Shown here: positions 1 through 8,337 of the stretch, in pieces
Position numbering within the stretch: the first letter of the stretch is position 1
Layout: each line of letters begins with the position of its first letter
Program-made: the position numbers and the translations under genes
Source of the DNA: an uncultured Blautia sp.
GTDB lineage: Bacteria > Bacillota > Clostridia > Lachnospirales > Lachnospiraceae
Assembly (NCBI GenBank): GCA_934373235.1
Contig: CAKROW010000004.1
Span: 20,507 to 84,506 of the forward strand
Reading direction: 5' to 3'
Length of the DNA: 64,000 bases
Notes under the pieces: generated by a model
What the model was told of the DNA's origin: nothing
Database searches by the model: none
What the model saw: only the letters and a program-made list of their open reading frames with translations

Positions 1-198
1 CAGGGTTGCCTTAACAGTAAGGAGCAGCGCCTTGATGGTGTACTCATCCGTCACAGCTTCCACATATGTACTCCAGCCTTTGCTCAGAGCCTCTGTGATC
101 ACAACCACCAGCGGAAGCACCAGCATCACTGCCAGAAAAATAACGCTGATTCCTATAAGGATCCATTTCACAGGACCTGACTGTTTTTTTTCGTTCAT
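1..198 (-). CDS. cysW: Sulfate ABC transporter permease CysW, N-terminal part (cut by window edge)
   Basis: Only the first 66 codons are inside the window. The reading begins MNEKKQSGPVKWILIG and runs into one long hydrophobic segment (about residues 10-32), followed by a soluble stretch. This is the usual start of the second inner-membrane subunit of the sulfate/thiosulfate importer. Its ATG overlaps the stop codon of cysT (TAATG), so the two permeases are translationally coupled. The assignment rests mainly on position directly after sbp and cysT. A molybdate permease is less likely in that context. The ATPase gene (cysA) would be expected beyond the left edge. Confidence 0.8.
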   Translation of the reverse strand, partial: MNEKKQSGPVKWILIGISVIFLAVMLVLPLVVVITEALSKGWSTYVEAVTDEYTIKALLLTVKATL

Positions 199-1034
199 TA
201 TCCTTCCCTCCCTCTGATTCGTTTTGTGTTACGTGCCTGAACGATATTCACCGCAAACAGGATCAGGAATGAAACAGCCAGCGTGACCAGTGCGATGGAT
301 GTGGCACTTTCATAGTCAAATTCCTGAAGCTTTGACATAATGATAAGTGGTGCTATCTCTGTATAATAAGGCTTATTTCCTGCGATAAAAACTACGCTTC
401 CGTATTCTCCAAGGCATCGGCCGAAAGCAAGTCCTGCTCCTGCCAGAAGTGCCGGAAGTACCTCCGGAAAAATAACCCTCCGGAAGATCGTAAATGGCTT
501 TGCTCCCATCACTCTTGCCGCTTCTTCATAGGAACCGTCCAGTTTTTCCAGAACCGGCTGCACGGCCCGGACAACAAAAGGAATTCCCACAAACACAAGT
601 GCCACCGTAATACCGATCCTTGTGTATGCGATCTTAATACCAAATCCGGCAAAAAAGCTTCCCACCAGTCCCTGATCTGATGTCAGGGATGTCAGTGAAA
701 TTCCCGCTACTGCTGTCGGCAGCGCAAATGGAAGTTCGATCATTCCATCCATGATCCTTTTTCCCGGAAAATCATACCGTACCAGTACCCACGCCAGGAT
801 CAGTCCCATGATCCCGTTCACGATGGTTGCTCCCAGTGCTGTGATAAAGCTTACATAAAATCCGGAAAGAACCCTTGGTTTTGTGATCACTTCTATAAAT
901 TCCCGAAATCCAAGCTTTGACGAATAAACCGCCAGAGATGCCAGCGGGATCAGTACCACAATGCTGAGCATGGTCAAAGTCACTCCCATAGTCAGCCCAA
1001 ATCCCGGAATCACTCTTTTTCCCTCTTTTTTCAT
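198..1034 (-). CDS. cysT: Sulfate ABC transporter permease CysT
   Basis: This 278-residue polytopic membrane protein forms one half of the membrane channel of the ATP-driven sulfate/thiosulfate importer. Several hydrophobic segments are visible, the first at about residues 14-36. The ATPase-docking EAA loop is clear at residues 171-177 (EAARVMG), followed by PEVLPALLAG. The motif LPFALPTAVAG is typical of the CysT/ModB family. It follows the binding-protein gene by about 30 bases and overlaps cysW, forming an sbp-cysT-cysW transcription unit. A GGAG about ten bases upstream supports the ATG. Substrate identity comes from the adjacent Sbp-type binding protein. Confidence 0.93.
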   Translation of the reverse strand: MKKEGKRVIPGFGLTMGVTLTMLSIVVLIPLASLAVYSSKLGFREFIEVITKPRVLSGFYVSFITALGATIVNGIMGLILAWVLVRYDFPGKRIMDGMIELPFALPTAVAGISLTSLTSDQGLVGSFFAGFGIKIAYTRIGITVALVFVGIPFVVRAVQPVLEKLDGSYEEAARVMGAKPFTIFRRVIFPEVLPALLAGAGLAFGRCLGEYGSVVFIAGNKPYYTEIAPLIIMSKLQEFDYESATSIALVTLAVSFLILFAVNIVQARNTKRIRGREG

Positions 1035-1065
1035 TTCTGTCTCACTCCTCGCTGCTTACGTGTAT

Positions 1066-2091
1066 TTACTCCTCGTATATCTCATCAAAGATGCCGCCGT
1101 CTGCGAAATGTTTTTTCTGCACTTCATCCCAGCCACCGAAATCTTTGATCGTTGCCAGTTTTACACTCAGGTCAAAAGTATCTGCGTGTTTTCTCAGGAT
1201 AGTTTTGTTCACCGGCCTGTAATAATTTTCCGCGATCAGTTCCTGTGCTTCATCGGAGTACAGATACTGAAGATATTCTGACGCTGCATTTTCGTTTCCA
1301 TGCTTTTTTACATTTTCATCTACTACTGCCACGGAAGGCTGCGCCAGAATACTGATGCCCGGCGTGATGATCTCGTAATCATCCGGATTATCCCTTACAG
1401 AAAGAAAGGCCTCGTTTTCCCAGGCGATCAGCACATCACCCTGCCCGTTTTCCACGAAAGAAGTAGTTGCACCACGGGCACCCGAGTCAAGGACCAGTAC
1501 ATTCTGATAAAGCTTCTTTATGAAAGCCTTCATCTTTGTCTCATCACCGTTGTATTTGTTTTTTGCATAAGCCCAGGCTGCCATGTAGTTCCATCTGGCA
1601 CCACCGGAAGTTTTGGGATTCGGTGTGATCACTCCCACACCATCTTTTGTCAGATCATCCCAGTCATGGATATTTTTTGGATTTCCCTTTCTTACCAGAA
1701 AAACAATCGTGGATGTGTAAGGAGAACTGTCATCCTGATATTCACTGATCCATCCGTCATCGATCAATCCTGCATTTTCGATCGCATCAATGTCATATTC
1801 CAGTGCAAGGGTTGCCACATCTGCCGGAAGTCCGTTGGATATTTCCAGCGCCTGTTTGCCGGAACCGCCATGGGACTGGATCACATCCACAGTCTGTCCT
1901 GTTTCCTCTTTCCAGTATTTTGCAAAAATCTTATTATATGCCTCATAAAACTCTCTGGTAGGATCGTAGGATACGTTGATGATCTCCACTCTGTTTTTGT
2001 CTTTTGTATTATTTCCCGATACTGCCATGGTTCCTGCCAGTACAACTGCTGCCAGAGCAATACAGGCACCGGCAATATGTTTTCTTTTCAT
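1066..2091 (-). CDS. sbp: Sulfate/thiosulfate-binding protein Sbp
   Basis: This extracytoplasmic solute-binding protein of 341 residues captures sulfate or thiosulfate for the CysT/CysW importer encoded just downstream. The N-terminus has a positive start (MKRKH) and a hydrophobic core to about residue 25, i.e. an export signal. I do not see a clean lipobox, although Cys10 lies inside the hydrophobic stretch, so its anchoring is unclear. The family signature SYDPTREFYE is at residues 41-50, and PKTSGGARWNY and WENEAF are further family motifs. An AGGAG lies ten bases before the ATG. The upstream region carries two palindromes (listed separately) that probably control the whole transporter operon. 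Confidence 0.93.
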   Translation of the reverse strand: MKRKHIAGACIALAAVVLAGTMAVSGNNTKDKNRVEIINVSYDPTREFYEAYNKIFAKYWKEETGQTVDVIQSHGGSGKQALEISNGLPADVATLALEYDIDAIENAGLIDDGWISEYQDDSSPYTSTIVFLVRKGNPKNIHDWDDLTKDGVGVITPNPKTSGGARWNYMAAWAYAKNKYNGDETKMKAFIKKLYQNVLVLDSGARGATTSFVENGQGDVLIAWENEAFLSVRDNPDDYEIITPGISILAQPSVAVVDENVKKHGNENAASEYLQYLYSDEAQELIAENYYRPVNKTILRKHADTFDLSVKLATIKDFGGWDEVQKKHFADGGIFDEIYEE

Positions 2092-2160
2092 GATCTATGT
2101 ACTCCTTTTTATCTGCCTGAAGGTTTTCTGTTTTTTTGATTGAATACATTAAAACATATT

Positions 2161-2183
2161 ATTCCTATTATTTAAATAGGAAT
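2161..2183. promoter_or_regulatory. Palindrome upstream of sbp, probable operator
   Basis: Nine-base arms ATTCCTATT and AATAGGAAT are perfectly complementary around a five-base centre. The site lies about 75 bases before the sbp start, in the space where a promoter must be. Its form suits a dimeric repressor. A sulfur regulator of the Rrf2/CymR type is a guess from context only; I cannot assign the protein. Confidence 0.5.
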
Positions 2184-2186
2184 ATG

Positions 2187-2200
2187 TGAAAACGTTTTCA
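2187..2200. promoter_or_regulatory. Perfect LacI-family/cre-type operator upstream of sbp
   Basis: TGAAAACGTTTTCA is a perfect 14-base palindrome and fits the catabolite-responsive-element pattern TGWAANCGNTNWCA at every position. It lies between the stop of the LacI-family gene and the start of sbp, only three bases from the other palindrome. It could be bound by CcpA or by the neighbouring LacI-type protein, since both recognise this type of sequence. Confidence 0.65.
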
Positions 2201-2225
2201 TCATATTGCTCTGGCACCGATCATC

Positions 2226-2249
2226 GTCAAGGGGATATTCGCAATCCGC
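2226..2249 (-). repeat. Dispersed 3'-UTR repeat tail after the LacI-family gene
   Basis: On the minus strand GCGGATTGCGAATATCC and the following CCTTGAC match the tail after the DUF4340 gene at 23 of 24 bases (54858-54881). It starts seven bases after the regulator's stop, in the same direction. No preceding hairpins are present, so this is a tail-only copy. Confidence 0.65.
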
Positions 2250-2255
2250 ATTCGG

Positions 2256-3332
2256 TTAAATACAATAATCACTCCAGATTCCATCTTCAACTCTGGAGCA
2301 ACTGTTTCGTACCATAAGCTTTCCCTCAAGCTCCATCCGCACGATTCCCGTATGTCCGCCTTTCAGTCTGTCAAGGAGCAGATACATGGCAAATTTGCCC
2401 ATGTCCTCTTTGGGAAGTCCTACTGTTGTAAGCATGGGCTTGGTAAACTGTGCTTCCTGAATGTCATCACTTGCGATAATTGATGGCGTATAGTATCGGT
2501 TTCTGTATTTATTCATGCACTTCAGCATACCTATAGCAGATATATCATTGGCGCAGTAGATTCCTGTCGGCATATCTTCTGACCGGAGAAATCTTTCCAT
2601 TGCCTCATATCCTTCGGCCTCTGTCTGTTTTGTCTCGATCACGTACTCCGGAATCAGCTCCAGATCGTGTTTTTTCAGGGTATCCAGAAAACCATTATAA
2701 CGTTCTTCGCTGTGGCACTGGCCTACATAGCCGATATTTTTGTGGCCTAATGAGATCAGATGCTCCACTGCCGCTGCCGCGATCTTACGTCCGTCACACA
2801 GCACCTCATCAACCTCATAATTAGTAGAATTTCGGTTTACGGAAACTACGCTTTTATATTTTTGGTTCAGCTTTTTCAAAGCTTCTTTATTACATTTTCC
2901 AATAATGATAAGCCCGTCTCTCTTTCCTTCTGTTTCCTGATACATCTCTTCTATCAGCTTGTCCAGATTCTCCCGTCTGCATTTTCTGTCATCAGAAAAT
3001 ACTGACATGTACCATACTTTGGACAGAATGCAGTTTTTGTCATGGATCTCACTTTCGATCACCCGGAGAAGTTCTGTAAAAAAAGGGTCTGTCCGGGAAG
3101 AATCCATTCGGGTCATGAGAATATTGATATACCAGGTTTTTTCCTGTCTGGCAAATACTCCTTTTTTCAGATTACGGGCCGCCTCATTAGGCGTATAATT
3201 CATCTCTATGGCAGTCCTCCAAATCACATCCCTGAGTCCCGGAACTGCACATTTATAATTAGGATTATTCAACACCCGCGAAACCGTCGCTGGTGAAACC
3301 CCTGTTTTTTCTGCAATTTTTTTGATAGACAT
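2256..3332 (-). CDS. LacI/GalR-family transcriptional regulator
   Basis: This 358-residue DNA-binding regulator has the LacI helix-turn-helix at the N-terminus (IKKIAEKTGVSPATVSRVLN, residues 3-22), a hinge-helix region up to about residue 60, and a periplasmic-binding-protein-like effector domain. The latter shows typical motifs such as HLISLGHKNIGYVG and ANDISAIGMLKCMN. Its effector is not evident. It is read from its own promoter and lies immediately upstream of sbp, with a perfect LacI-type palindrome in between, so it may regulate the sulfate transporter. That would be unusual, because most of this family respond to sugars or nucleobases. Confidence 0.9.
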   Translation of the reverse strand: MSIKKIAEKTGVSPATVSRVLNNPNYKCAVPGLRDVIWRTAIEMNYTPNEAARNLKKGVFARQEKTWYINILMTRMDSSRTDPFFTELLRVIESEIHDKNCILSKVWYMSVFSDDRKCRRENLDKLIEEMYQETEGKRDGLIIIGKCNKEALKKLNQKYKSVVSVNRNSTNYEVDEVLCDGRKIAAAAVEHLISLGHKNIGYVGQCHSEERYNGFLDTLKKHDLELIPEYVIETKQTEAEGYEAMERFLRSEDMPTGIYCANDISAIGMLKCMNKYRNRYYTPSIIASDDIQEAQFTKPMLTTVGLPKEDMGKFAMYLLLDRLKGGHTGIVRMELEGKLMVRNSCSRVEDGIWSDYCI

Positions 3333-3382
3333 GCGCTGTTCCTCCTCCTGGAATTATTTCATAGTATTTATATATGGTTTAT

Positions 3383-3411
3383 ATGATAATGTTGCTTTCG
3401 GGAAATGTCAA
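3383..3411 (-). promoter_or_regulatory. Promoter of the LacI-family gene
   Basis: On the minus strand, TTGACA (3411-3406) is followed after exactly 17 bases by TATCAT (3388-3383), a near-consensus sigma-A promoter about 50 bases before the start codon. Just upstream of the -35, at 3421-3434, is a degenerate match to the operator found before sbp (the half-site CGTTTTCA is intact), possibly for autoregulation. Confidence 0.7.
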
Positions 3412-3465
3412 CCGAATTTTATGAAAACGTAATCTTGGCAGATATGGAGATAAAAGTACCGAAAA

Positions 3466-3517
3466 AAATTATAAAAGACCTGACCGAACAAACTTAATTG
3501 TTGACAGTCAGGTCTTT
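3466..3517 (-). terminator. Rho-independent terminator of the BspA-like gene
   Basis: Eleven-base perfect arms AAAGACCTGAC (3474-3484) and GTCAGGTCTTT (3507-3517) form a hairpin. On the minus strand it is followed by a T-rich tail that includes a run of seven T. It lies about 60 bases after the stop of the large surface-protein gene. Confidence 0.85.
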
Positions 3518-3574
3518 ACCCTCAAATTGAGGACCGATTTGTGTTATTTTACCCTTATTCTGAGGGTTGATATT

Positions 3575-6500
3575 TTATTTCACAGTTACCTTACAGGTCA
3601 TCTTCTTTGATCCGCTTCGGACTGTGATAGTGGCGCTTCCTTTTTTCAGGCCTTTGACTACACCTTTGGAGGTTACTGATACCACTTTACTGTTGGATGA
3701 TCTGTAAATGATCTTCTCATCTGTATTCTTCGGTGCTGCTGTGGCTCTGATGGTAAATGTTTTTCCTTTTTTAATGGTTTTGGTTTTTGGAACGCCTGTA
3801 ATTTTTGTTGTTTTTACCTTTGTTACGGTCACAGTGACTACTGTTTTTATGCTTCCTGATTTCACTGTGATCTTTGCAGTTCCCGGTTTCTTTCCGGTGA
3901 TCACACCTTTGGTGCTGACGGTTGCTACAGCTTTGTTGGAAGAACTGTAGGTGATCTTCTCCTGACTGTTTGACGGCTTAAGTACAGGTTTCAGAGTAAT
4001 AGTTTTGCCTTTTACCACACTGACTGATTTTTTCAGGCCTGTGATGGCTGTGGTTTTTACAAATGGTTTTTCAACACGTACTCTTATATTCGCACTGACA
4101 CCGCTGTTCAGTTTCAGGGTAACGATGGCTGCACCGGATGTTTTACCGGCCGTAAGCCTGAAAGTACCGTTTTTGTTTACATCAGATACTGTAACTATAT
4201 TTTTGTTATTGGAAGTTACCTGCTTCAGATAGTCTCCATTGATAAATCCGTATGCTTTAACAGATGTAGTGGACTGGCCATATTTCAGCTTAATATAATC
4301 ACGGTCTACATATAGCTTATAAATAACAGGGGTTCCCTCATCTTTTACTCCACATACTGTACAGATCCGATATCTGCCAACCCACAGTTCATTGCCTATT
4401 CCCTGGCTTGTTCCATCCTCCGGGCGCATTGGTTCCGGAGTTACATAATACGGGTTCGAGTTCCAGGATCCCCAGTTGTGATCTCCCATGGGCGTCTCCA
4501 GATCCGGTATTGTCACTTTCTGTGTTCCCTCTTTATCCAGGAAAAGCCTTCCACATTTCCGGCAGCTATAATAGCTCTTCTGTCCGCAGCTTATACAGGT
4601 TGCAGAAGTTTCATTATGATATTCCAGATCATGATCCTGTTTTTTTACAGTCAGCTCAGAAAATTCTGTTTCCTGTGTACCTTCTTTATCAAGGAATATC
4701 TTTCTGCACGATCTGCACTGATAATAAGCTTTCCTGCCTTCGTGCATACAGTTTGCCGGGAATTCCGGCTCATAATCCATTTCATGATTCTGGTTCTGCG
4801 GTATTGTAAGAACTGACTCACTGATCTCCTGCGTTCCCTTTTCATCCAGGAAATATTTATCACATTTCCAACAGTGATAATAAGCCTTTCTTCCGCTCTG
4901 TATGCAGGTTGCTTCCCAGCCTTCTTCATAACTCATCTCATGTCCGGAGAATGGAAGAATTATATCTTTTTCATCCACCTCAGTACTTCCACCTTGATCA
5001 CTGAAATTTTTGCCACAGGATTCACAACGATAGTAACCGATATTTCCGTTTTCCGTACAGGTTGGACTCTTATACGCCACAAAAGTCATCCTGTGTTCAG
5101 ACTTCGGTATAGTTGTGAACAAAGCTCTCTCTGTTCCTTCTGCATTACAAAAATCAAAATGACATGTATCGCAGTGCCAGTATTCGTTATTTCCTTCCTG
5201 GCTGCATGTGGCTTCCTTTGCCGGATAATGGATCAGTGGATCGTCTACACTGTGGAATGATATATTATTGGCAGTTGCATAAGCTTCTGTTGTGGAACTC
5301 TTTTTTCCTATAAGGATAAAGCCATAATAGGTTGCTTCTCCATATCCGATCGATCTCTTCTCAAATGTTACATTACTTCCCGGAATATACACCTCCCTGA
5401 GACTGGTACAGTTTGTAAATGCATCGGTGTCAATGCTGGTTAAACTCTCAGGTAAACTGATACTGGTCAGATTTATGCAATTATAAAAAGCACAGTAGCC
5501 AATACTGTTAAGCTTGTCCGGAAATTTTATATCATATAAAGCTCCGCACTCTGCAAAAGCATAGTCCCCGATAGCTGTTATATTTTCCGGCAGATGGATG
5601 GACTGGATTCTACTGTTATAAAATGCATATTCATCCAGTGCTGTCACGCTGTCCGGGACAGTTACCGAACTCAAAACCCCGGTATATGCAAAAGCTCTTT
5701 TCCCGATTTTGACCAGTTTCTCAGGTAATTTAATTTCACTCAGGCGGTCACAATTGCTGAATGTTTCTGCCTTTATTTCTTTCAGATTTACAGGCAGTTT
5801 TATCTTCTGCAGCTTGTTGCACGAACGAAATGCACCTTCTCCAATGGTTTCCACAGTATCCGGCAGGTTAATTTCCGTAATGCCACTGTAATTAAAAGCT
5901 GAGTCCCCAATGCTGGTCAGATTTTGAGGTATATTGATATCCGTCAGGTTTATGCAATAGAAAAAAGTATTTTTTCCAATTTCTGTGACATTATCAGGTA
6001 ATGTAACACTCTCCAGCCTCTCGCAGCGTTCAAATAAATCCTCTGCAAGTCTGGTTACATTTCCAGGAATTGTTATTTCCCTTAAATCAGAGCATCCACC
6101 GAACGCTCCCCTGCCCAGGCTTTTCAGCTTATCCGGCAGAGTAACTTTTTTTAAGGAGCTGCAGTATCTGAAGGCATAATCACCTATATTCTCCAGACTG
6201 TCCGGAAGACTCACACTGGATAAATTGGGACAGTAACCAAACAGTTCATACGCCATCCCATCGCTCTGCCCACTTTTTCCAAGGTCTGTAATCCCCTCAC
6301 TGACATACACCTCTGTGATTCTTGTATCTTCACTGAAATCATGATACGCTGCGCCGCTGCCTTCGATCACCAGCCTGCCATCTGCATACAGCGTATATGT
6401 AGAACTGGTTCCACATGAACCGGTCTCTGTTACACTTGTATTTGTGGACGCTATACCTGCTTCTGCTACCGCTCCGTCAGAAAAAGCATCCTCCACCGTA

Positions 6501-6826
6501 TCTCCCTGCCCTACTGCCAAAGCTGTCCCGGCTTCGCTGTGTTCATCTGATGTCAGTTCTTCTATGCTCTGACTTTCTGTGCTCTCGCTGATATCATCTG
6601 CTGTATCTTCCCCCGCATCTGCCTGTGCAAAATTATCCGGATCATCCTGCACGATCTCATCCGTACCTTCCTGTGTTTCCTCTTCTGCAGCCTCGCCTGC
6701 CACATCCTCCGTCTGTCCTGTTTCTGACTGAAATTCCTCCGCTGCATACACCTCTCCTGCTGGGAGCCCCGGTGCTGTCATGACCATAACTGCTGCCAGC
6801 AGAAGTGCAAGCTTCTTTCTCCTCAT
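3575..6826 (-). CDS. BspA-like leucine-rich-repeat secreted protein with zinc-ribbon repeats and Ig-like (Big_2) C-terminus
   Basis: This 1083-residue exported protein presumably acts at the cell surface or outside the cell. A signal peptide (MRRKKLALLLAAVMVM, cleavage near VYA) is followed by an acidic low-complexity stretch to about residue 140. About 13 LRR_5 units of roughly 23 residues follow (pattern F..C..L..I.LP..L..IG..A). Next come five cysteine-paired repeats of roughly 50 residues (C..C spacing, with YY.C and FLDKEGTQ), and finally two clear bacterial Ig-like domains (motifs KGKTITLKP, SSNKAVATV) preceded by a more divergent one. No LPXTG or other sorting signal is visible. The start used has a GGGGGA five bases upstream; an ATG 69 bases earlier lacks one. 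Family members are often adhesins; no ligand can be inferred. Confidence 0.88.
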   Translation of the reverse strand: MRRKKLALLLAAVMVMTAPGLPAGEVYAAEEFQSETGQTEDVAGEAAEEETQEGTDEIVQDDPDNFAQADAGEDTADDISESTESQSIEELTSDEHSEAGTALAVGQGDTVEDAFSDGAVAEAGIASTNTSVTETGSCGTSSTYTLYADGRLVIEGSGAAYHDFSEDTRITEVYVSEGITDLGKSGQSDGMAYELFGYCPNLSSVSLPDSLENIGDYAFRYCSSLKKVTLPDKLKSLGRGAFGGCSDLREITIPGNVTRLAEDLFERCERLESVTLPDNVTEIGKNTFFYCINLTDINIPQNLTSIGDSAFNYSGITEINLPDTVETIGEGAFRSCNKLQKIKLPVNLKEIKAETFSNCDRLSEIKLPEKLVKIGKRAFAYTGVLSSVTVPDSVTALDEYAFYNSRIQSIHLPENITAIGDYAFAECGALYDIKFPDKLNSIGYCAFYNCINLTSISLPESLTSIDTDAFTNCTSLREVYIPGSNVTFEKRSIGYGEATYYGFILIGKKSSTTEAYATANNISFHSVDDPLIHYPAKEATCSQEGNNEYWHCDTCHFDFCNAEGTERALFTTIPKSEHRMTFVAYKSPTCTENGNIGYYRCESCGKNFSDQGGSTEVDEKDIILPFSGHEMSYEEGWEATCIQSGRKAYYHCWKCDKYFLDEKGTQEISESVLTIPQNQNHEMDYEPEFPANCMHEGRKAYYQCRSCRKIFLDKEGTQETEFSELTVKKQDHDLEYHNETSATCISCGQKSYYSCRKCGRLFLDKEGTQKVTIPDLETPMGDHNWGSWNSNPYYVTPEPMRPEDGTSQGIGNELWVGRYRICTVCGVKDEGTPVIYKLYVDRDYIKLKYGQSTTSVKAYGFINGDYLKQVTSNNKNIVTVSDVNKNGTFRLTAGKTSGAAIVTLKLNSGVSANIRVRVEKPFVKTTAITGLKKSVSVVKGKTITLKPVLKPSNSQEKITYSSSNKAVATVSTKGVITGKKPGTAKITVKSGSIKTVVTVTVTKVKTTKITGVPKTKTIKKGKTFTIRATAAPKNTDEKIIYRSSNSKVVSVTSKGVVKGLKKGSATITVRSGSKKMTCKVTVK

Positions 6827-6892
6827 AAAAATCCCCCATTTCTTAAAATCATCACTTACATTGCATTTTCCTGCAATATATCTTACCTCAGA

Positions 6893-6942
6893 CAAAAAAT
6901 CCCACCATACCCACGCATCTGCTGCGTCAGGTATGACGGGAT
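6893..6942 (-). terminator. Terminator downstream of plsC
   Basis: An imperfect long hairpin (arms around TCCCACCATACC and GGTATGACGGGA, with an inner ACGCA/TGCGT stem) is followed on the minus strand by a run of six T. It separates the acyltransferase gene from the BspA-like gene. A second palindrome, CAGACAGA/TCTGTCTG, lies next to it at 6945-6976. Confidence 0.75.
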
Positions 6943-6982
6943 ATCAGACAGACACTCGCTGTCCGCTGTCTGTCTGCATTTT

Positions 6983-7693
6983 TCAGATATTCTCCTGAAT
7001 CACTTCTTCGATCCGTCTCTTCACTTCCGCTGCGATCTCTGTGGTTTTCATGTCTTTATATTCCTCATAATACATAGGAGGAAGGATATGAACCTGAACT
7101 ACCAGCGGTTTGGCAGAGCCGGTATCAAAAGCTTTAAATGAATCGATCAGCGCCACCGGTACGATGGGGCACTTTGTTTTGGTTGCAGTTTTGAAGCTGC
7201 CTCCTTTGAAATCATTGGGATGATTTCCGTTTTTACTTCTGGTTCCCTCTGGAAAGATCAGATAGTTACGTCCGGCCTTTACCTCGCGGATCACGTTGAC
7301 AATGATCTGCATGGACTGTTTCAGGTCTTCCCTGTCAATGATATAAGCCTTCAGGCAGGCAAAAACCTGTTTCAGGAAAGGAATATTCCCGACCTCTTTC
7401 TTTGCTACAACCGAGAAAGGAACCGGGCATGCCCGGATGATCGCCAGTACATCAAATAATCCCTGATGATTAGGGAAAAACATAAATCCGTTTTCGTTCG
7501 GAATATTTTCCTCCCCATGTACATCGATATGGATATTTCCTCCCTTGATCGCATGTTCATCTACATGCCGGAGAAAAGCATATCTCTCTGCCTCTGAATA
7601 ATCATCTGCATGTGATGCGTACCAACACAACTTGCACCACCAAAAAGGAACAAAAAACAGATTTCGGAACACCATCAGCAAAATTCGTTTCAT
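6983..7693 (-). CDS. plsC: 1-acyl-sn-glycerol-3-phosphate acyltransferase (PlsC family)
   Basis: This protein transfers an acyl group to lysophosphatidic acid to make phosphatidic acid, the precursor of membrane phospholipids, at the cytoplasmic membrane face. It has 236 residues. The catalytic NHQGLFD (HX4D) motif is at about residues 75-81 and the glycerol-phosphate-binding FPEGTR at about 147-152, both intact. A hydrophobic N-terminus (ILLMVFRNLFFVPFWW) provides membrane association. I chose the ATG at 7693, seven bases after AGGAGG; a TTG six bases earlier sits too close to it. The stop codon of the preceding gene (7696) is only two bases upstream, so it is co-transcribed with gyrA and the small membrane protein. 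Confidence 0.88.
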   Translation of the reverse strand: MKRILLMVFRNLFFVPFWWCKLCWYASHADDYSEAERYAFLRHVDEHAIKGGNIHIDVHGEENIPNENGFMFFPNHQGLFDVLAIIRACPVPFSVVAKKEVGNIPFLKQVFACLKAYIIDREDLKQSMQIIVNVIREVKAGRNYLIFPEGTRSKNGNHPNDFKGGSFKTATKTKCPIVPVALIDSFKAFDTGSAKPLVVQVHILPPMYYEEYKDMKTTEIAAEVKRRIEEVIQENI

Positions 7694-7695
7694 GA

Positions 7696-8337
7696 TCAAC
7701 CCTCCTGCAGTTTTGATGCAATTTCATCCTCATATCCTGGATTCTTCTTCAGAAATACGTCATACTCCTGTTTGAAGTCCTCGTATGTTTTTGTTGTCAT
7801 GAACTTCTGATAATCAGTTGCAGCCTTCTGGCTGATCTCATCTGTGATCTCATCCGGCTGATAAATATAATATTTTTTATCCTTGGCTTTTACCAGATAA
7901 GTACTCAGGCACGGATATTCCTGCTCATTGGAAAGTACCAGATTGTAACGGATATAAATATACGTGTAATCCTTACTGTCTGAAACGGACTCGCAGCCCT
8001 GGATGTTTACACTCTTGGTTCCATGAGCCTTGAAATAATTCACAGTGGACTCAATCTCTGTCTGTAGGGTTCCTGATGGGGAATCCACTCCATAGCAGTC
8101 TGCCATACTCTTGGTCTTTCCTGCTGCCGCTGCCTTGATATAGCTCTCTACAACCCCTTCCGGAGTCCTGTGGCTGTTCCCGCCGCAGCCCCTGGCTGCC
8201 AGGATTATGACAACCAGGATCAGGATCACACCTGCTGCTGTTACAAGATTGACCAGGTTCAGTTTTCTGTTGGAATATTTCAGTTTCTTAACAGACTTAC
8301 GTTTCTTTTTTCTCTTTTTTACATTTGTATTTGCCAT
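7696..8337 (-). CDS. Membrane-anchored protein of unknown function
   Basis: The 213-residue product starts with a very basic cytoplasmic tail (KKRKKKRKSVKKLKY), has one membrane span at about residues 27-47 (LVNLVTAAGVILILVVIILA), and an external domain of about 160 residues. The external part (TPEGVVESYIKAAAAGKTKSMADCYG) looks like the start of a cone-shaped NTF2/DUF4878-like fold, with a few cysteines. That fold assignment is a weak guess. Its ATG overlaps the gyrA stop (TAATG) and its stop abuts plsC, so it is translated in one unit with gyrase subunit A. No function can be inferred. Confidence 0.75.
   Translation of the reverse strand: MANTNVKKRKKKRKSVKKLKYSNRKLNLVNLVTAAGVILILVVIILAARGCGGNSHRTPEGVVESYIKAAAAGKTKSMADCYGVDSPSGTLQTEIESTVNYFKAHGTKSVNIQGCESVSDSKDYTYIYIRYNLVLSNEQEYPCLSTYLVKAKDKKYYIYQPDEITDEISQKAATDYQKFMTTKTYEDFKQEYDVFLKKNPGYEDEIASKLQEG

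Noticed and set aside
1300..2139. 279-codon plus-strand frame opposite sbp
   Set aside because: It is antisense to a well-supported gene, is rich in Cys/His/Ile/Phe, shows no domain, and has no ribosome site.
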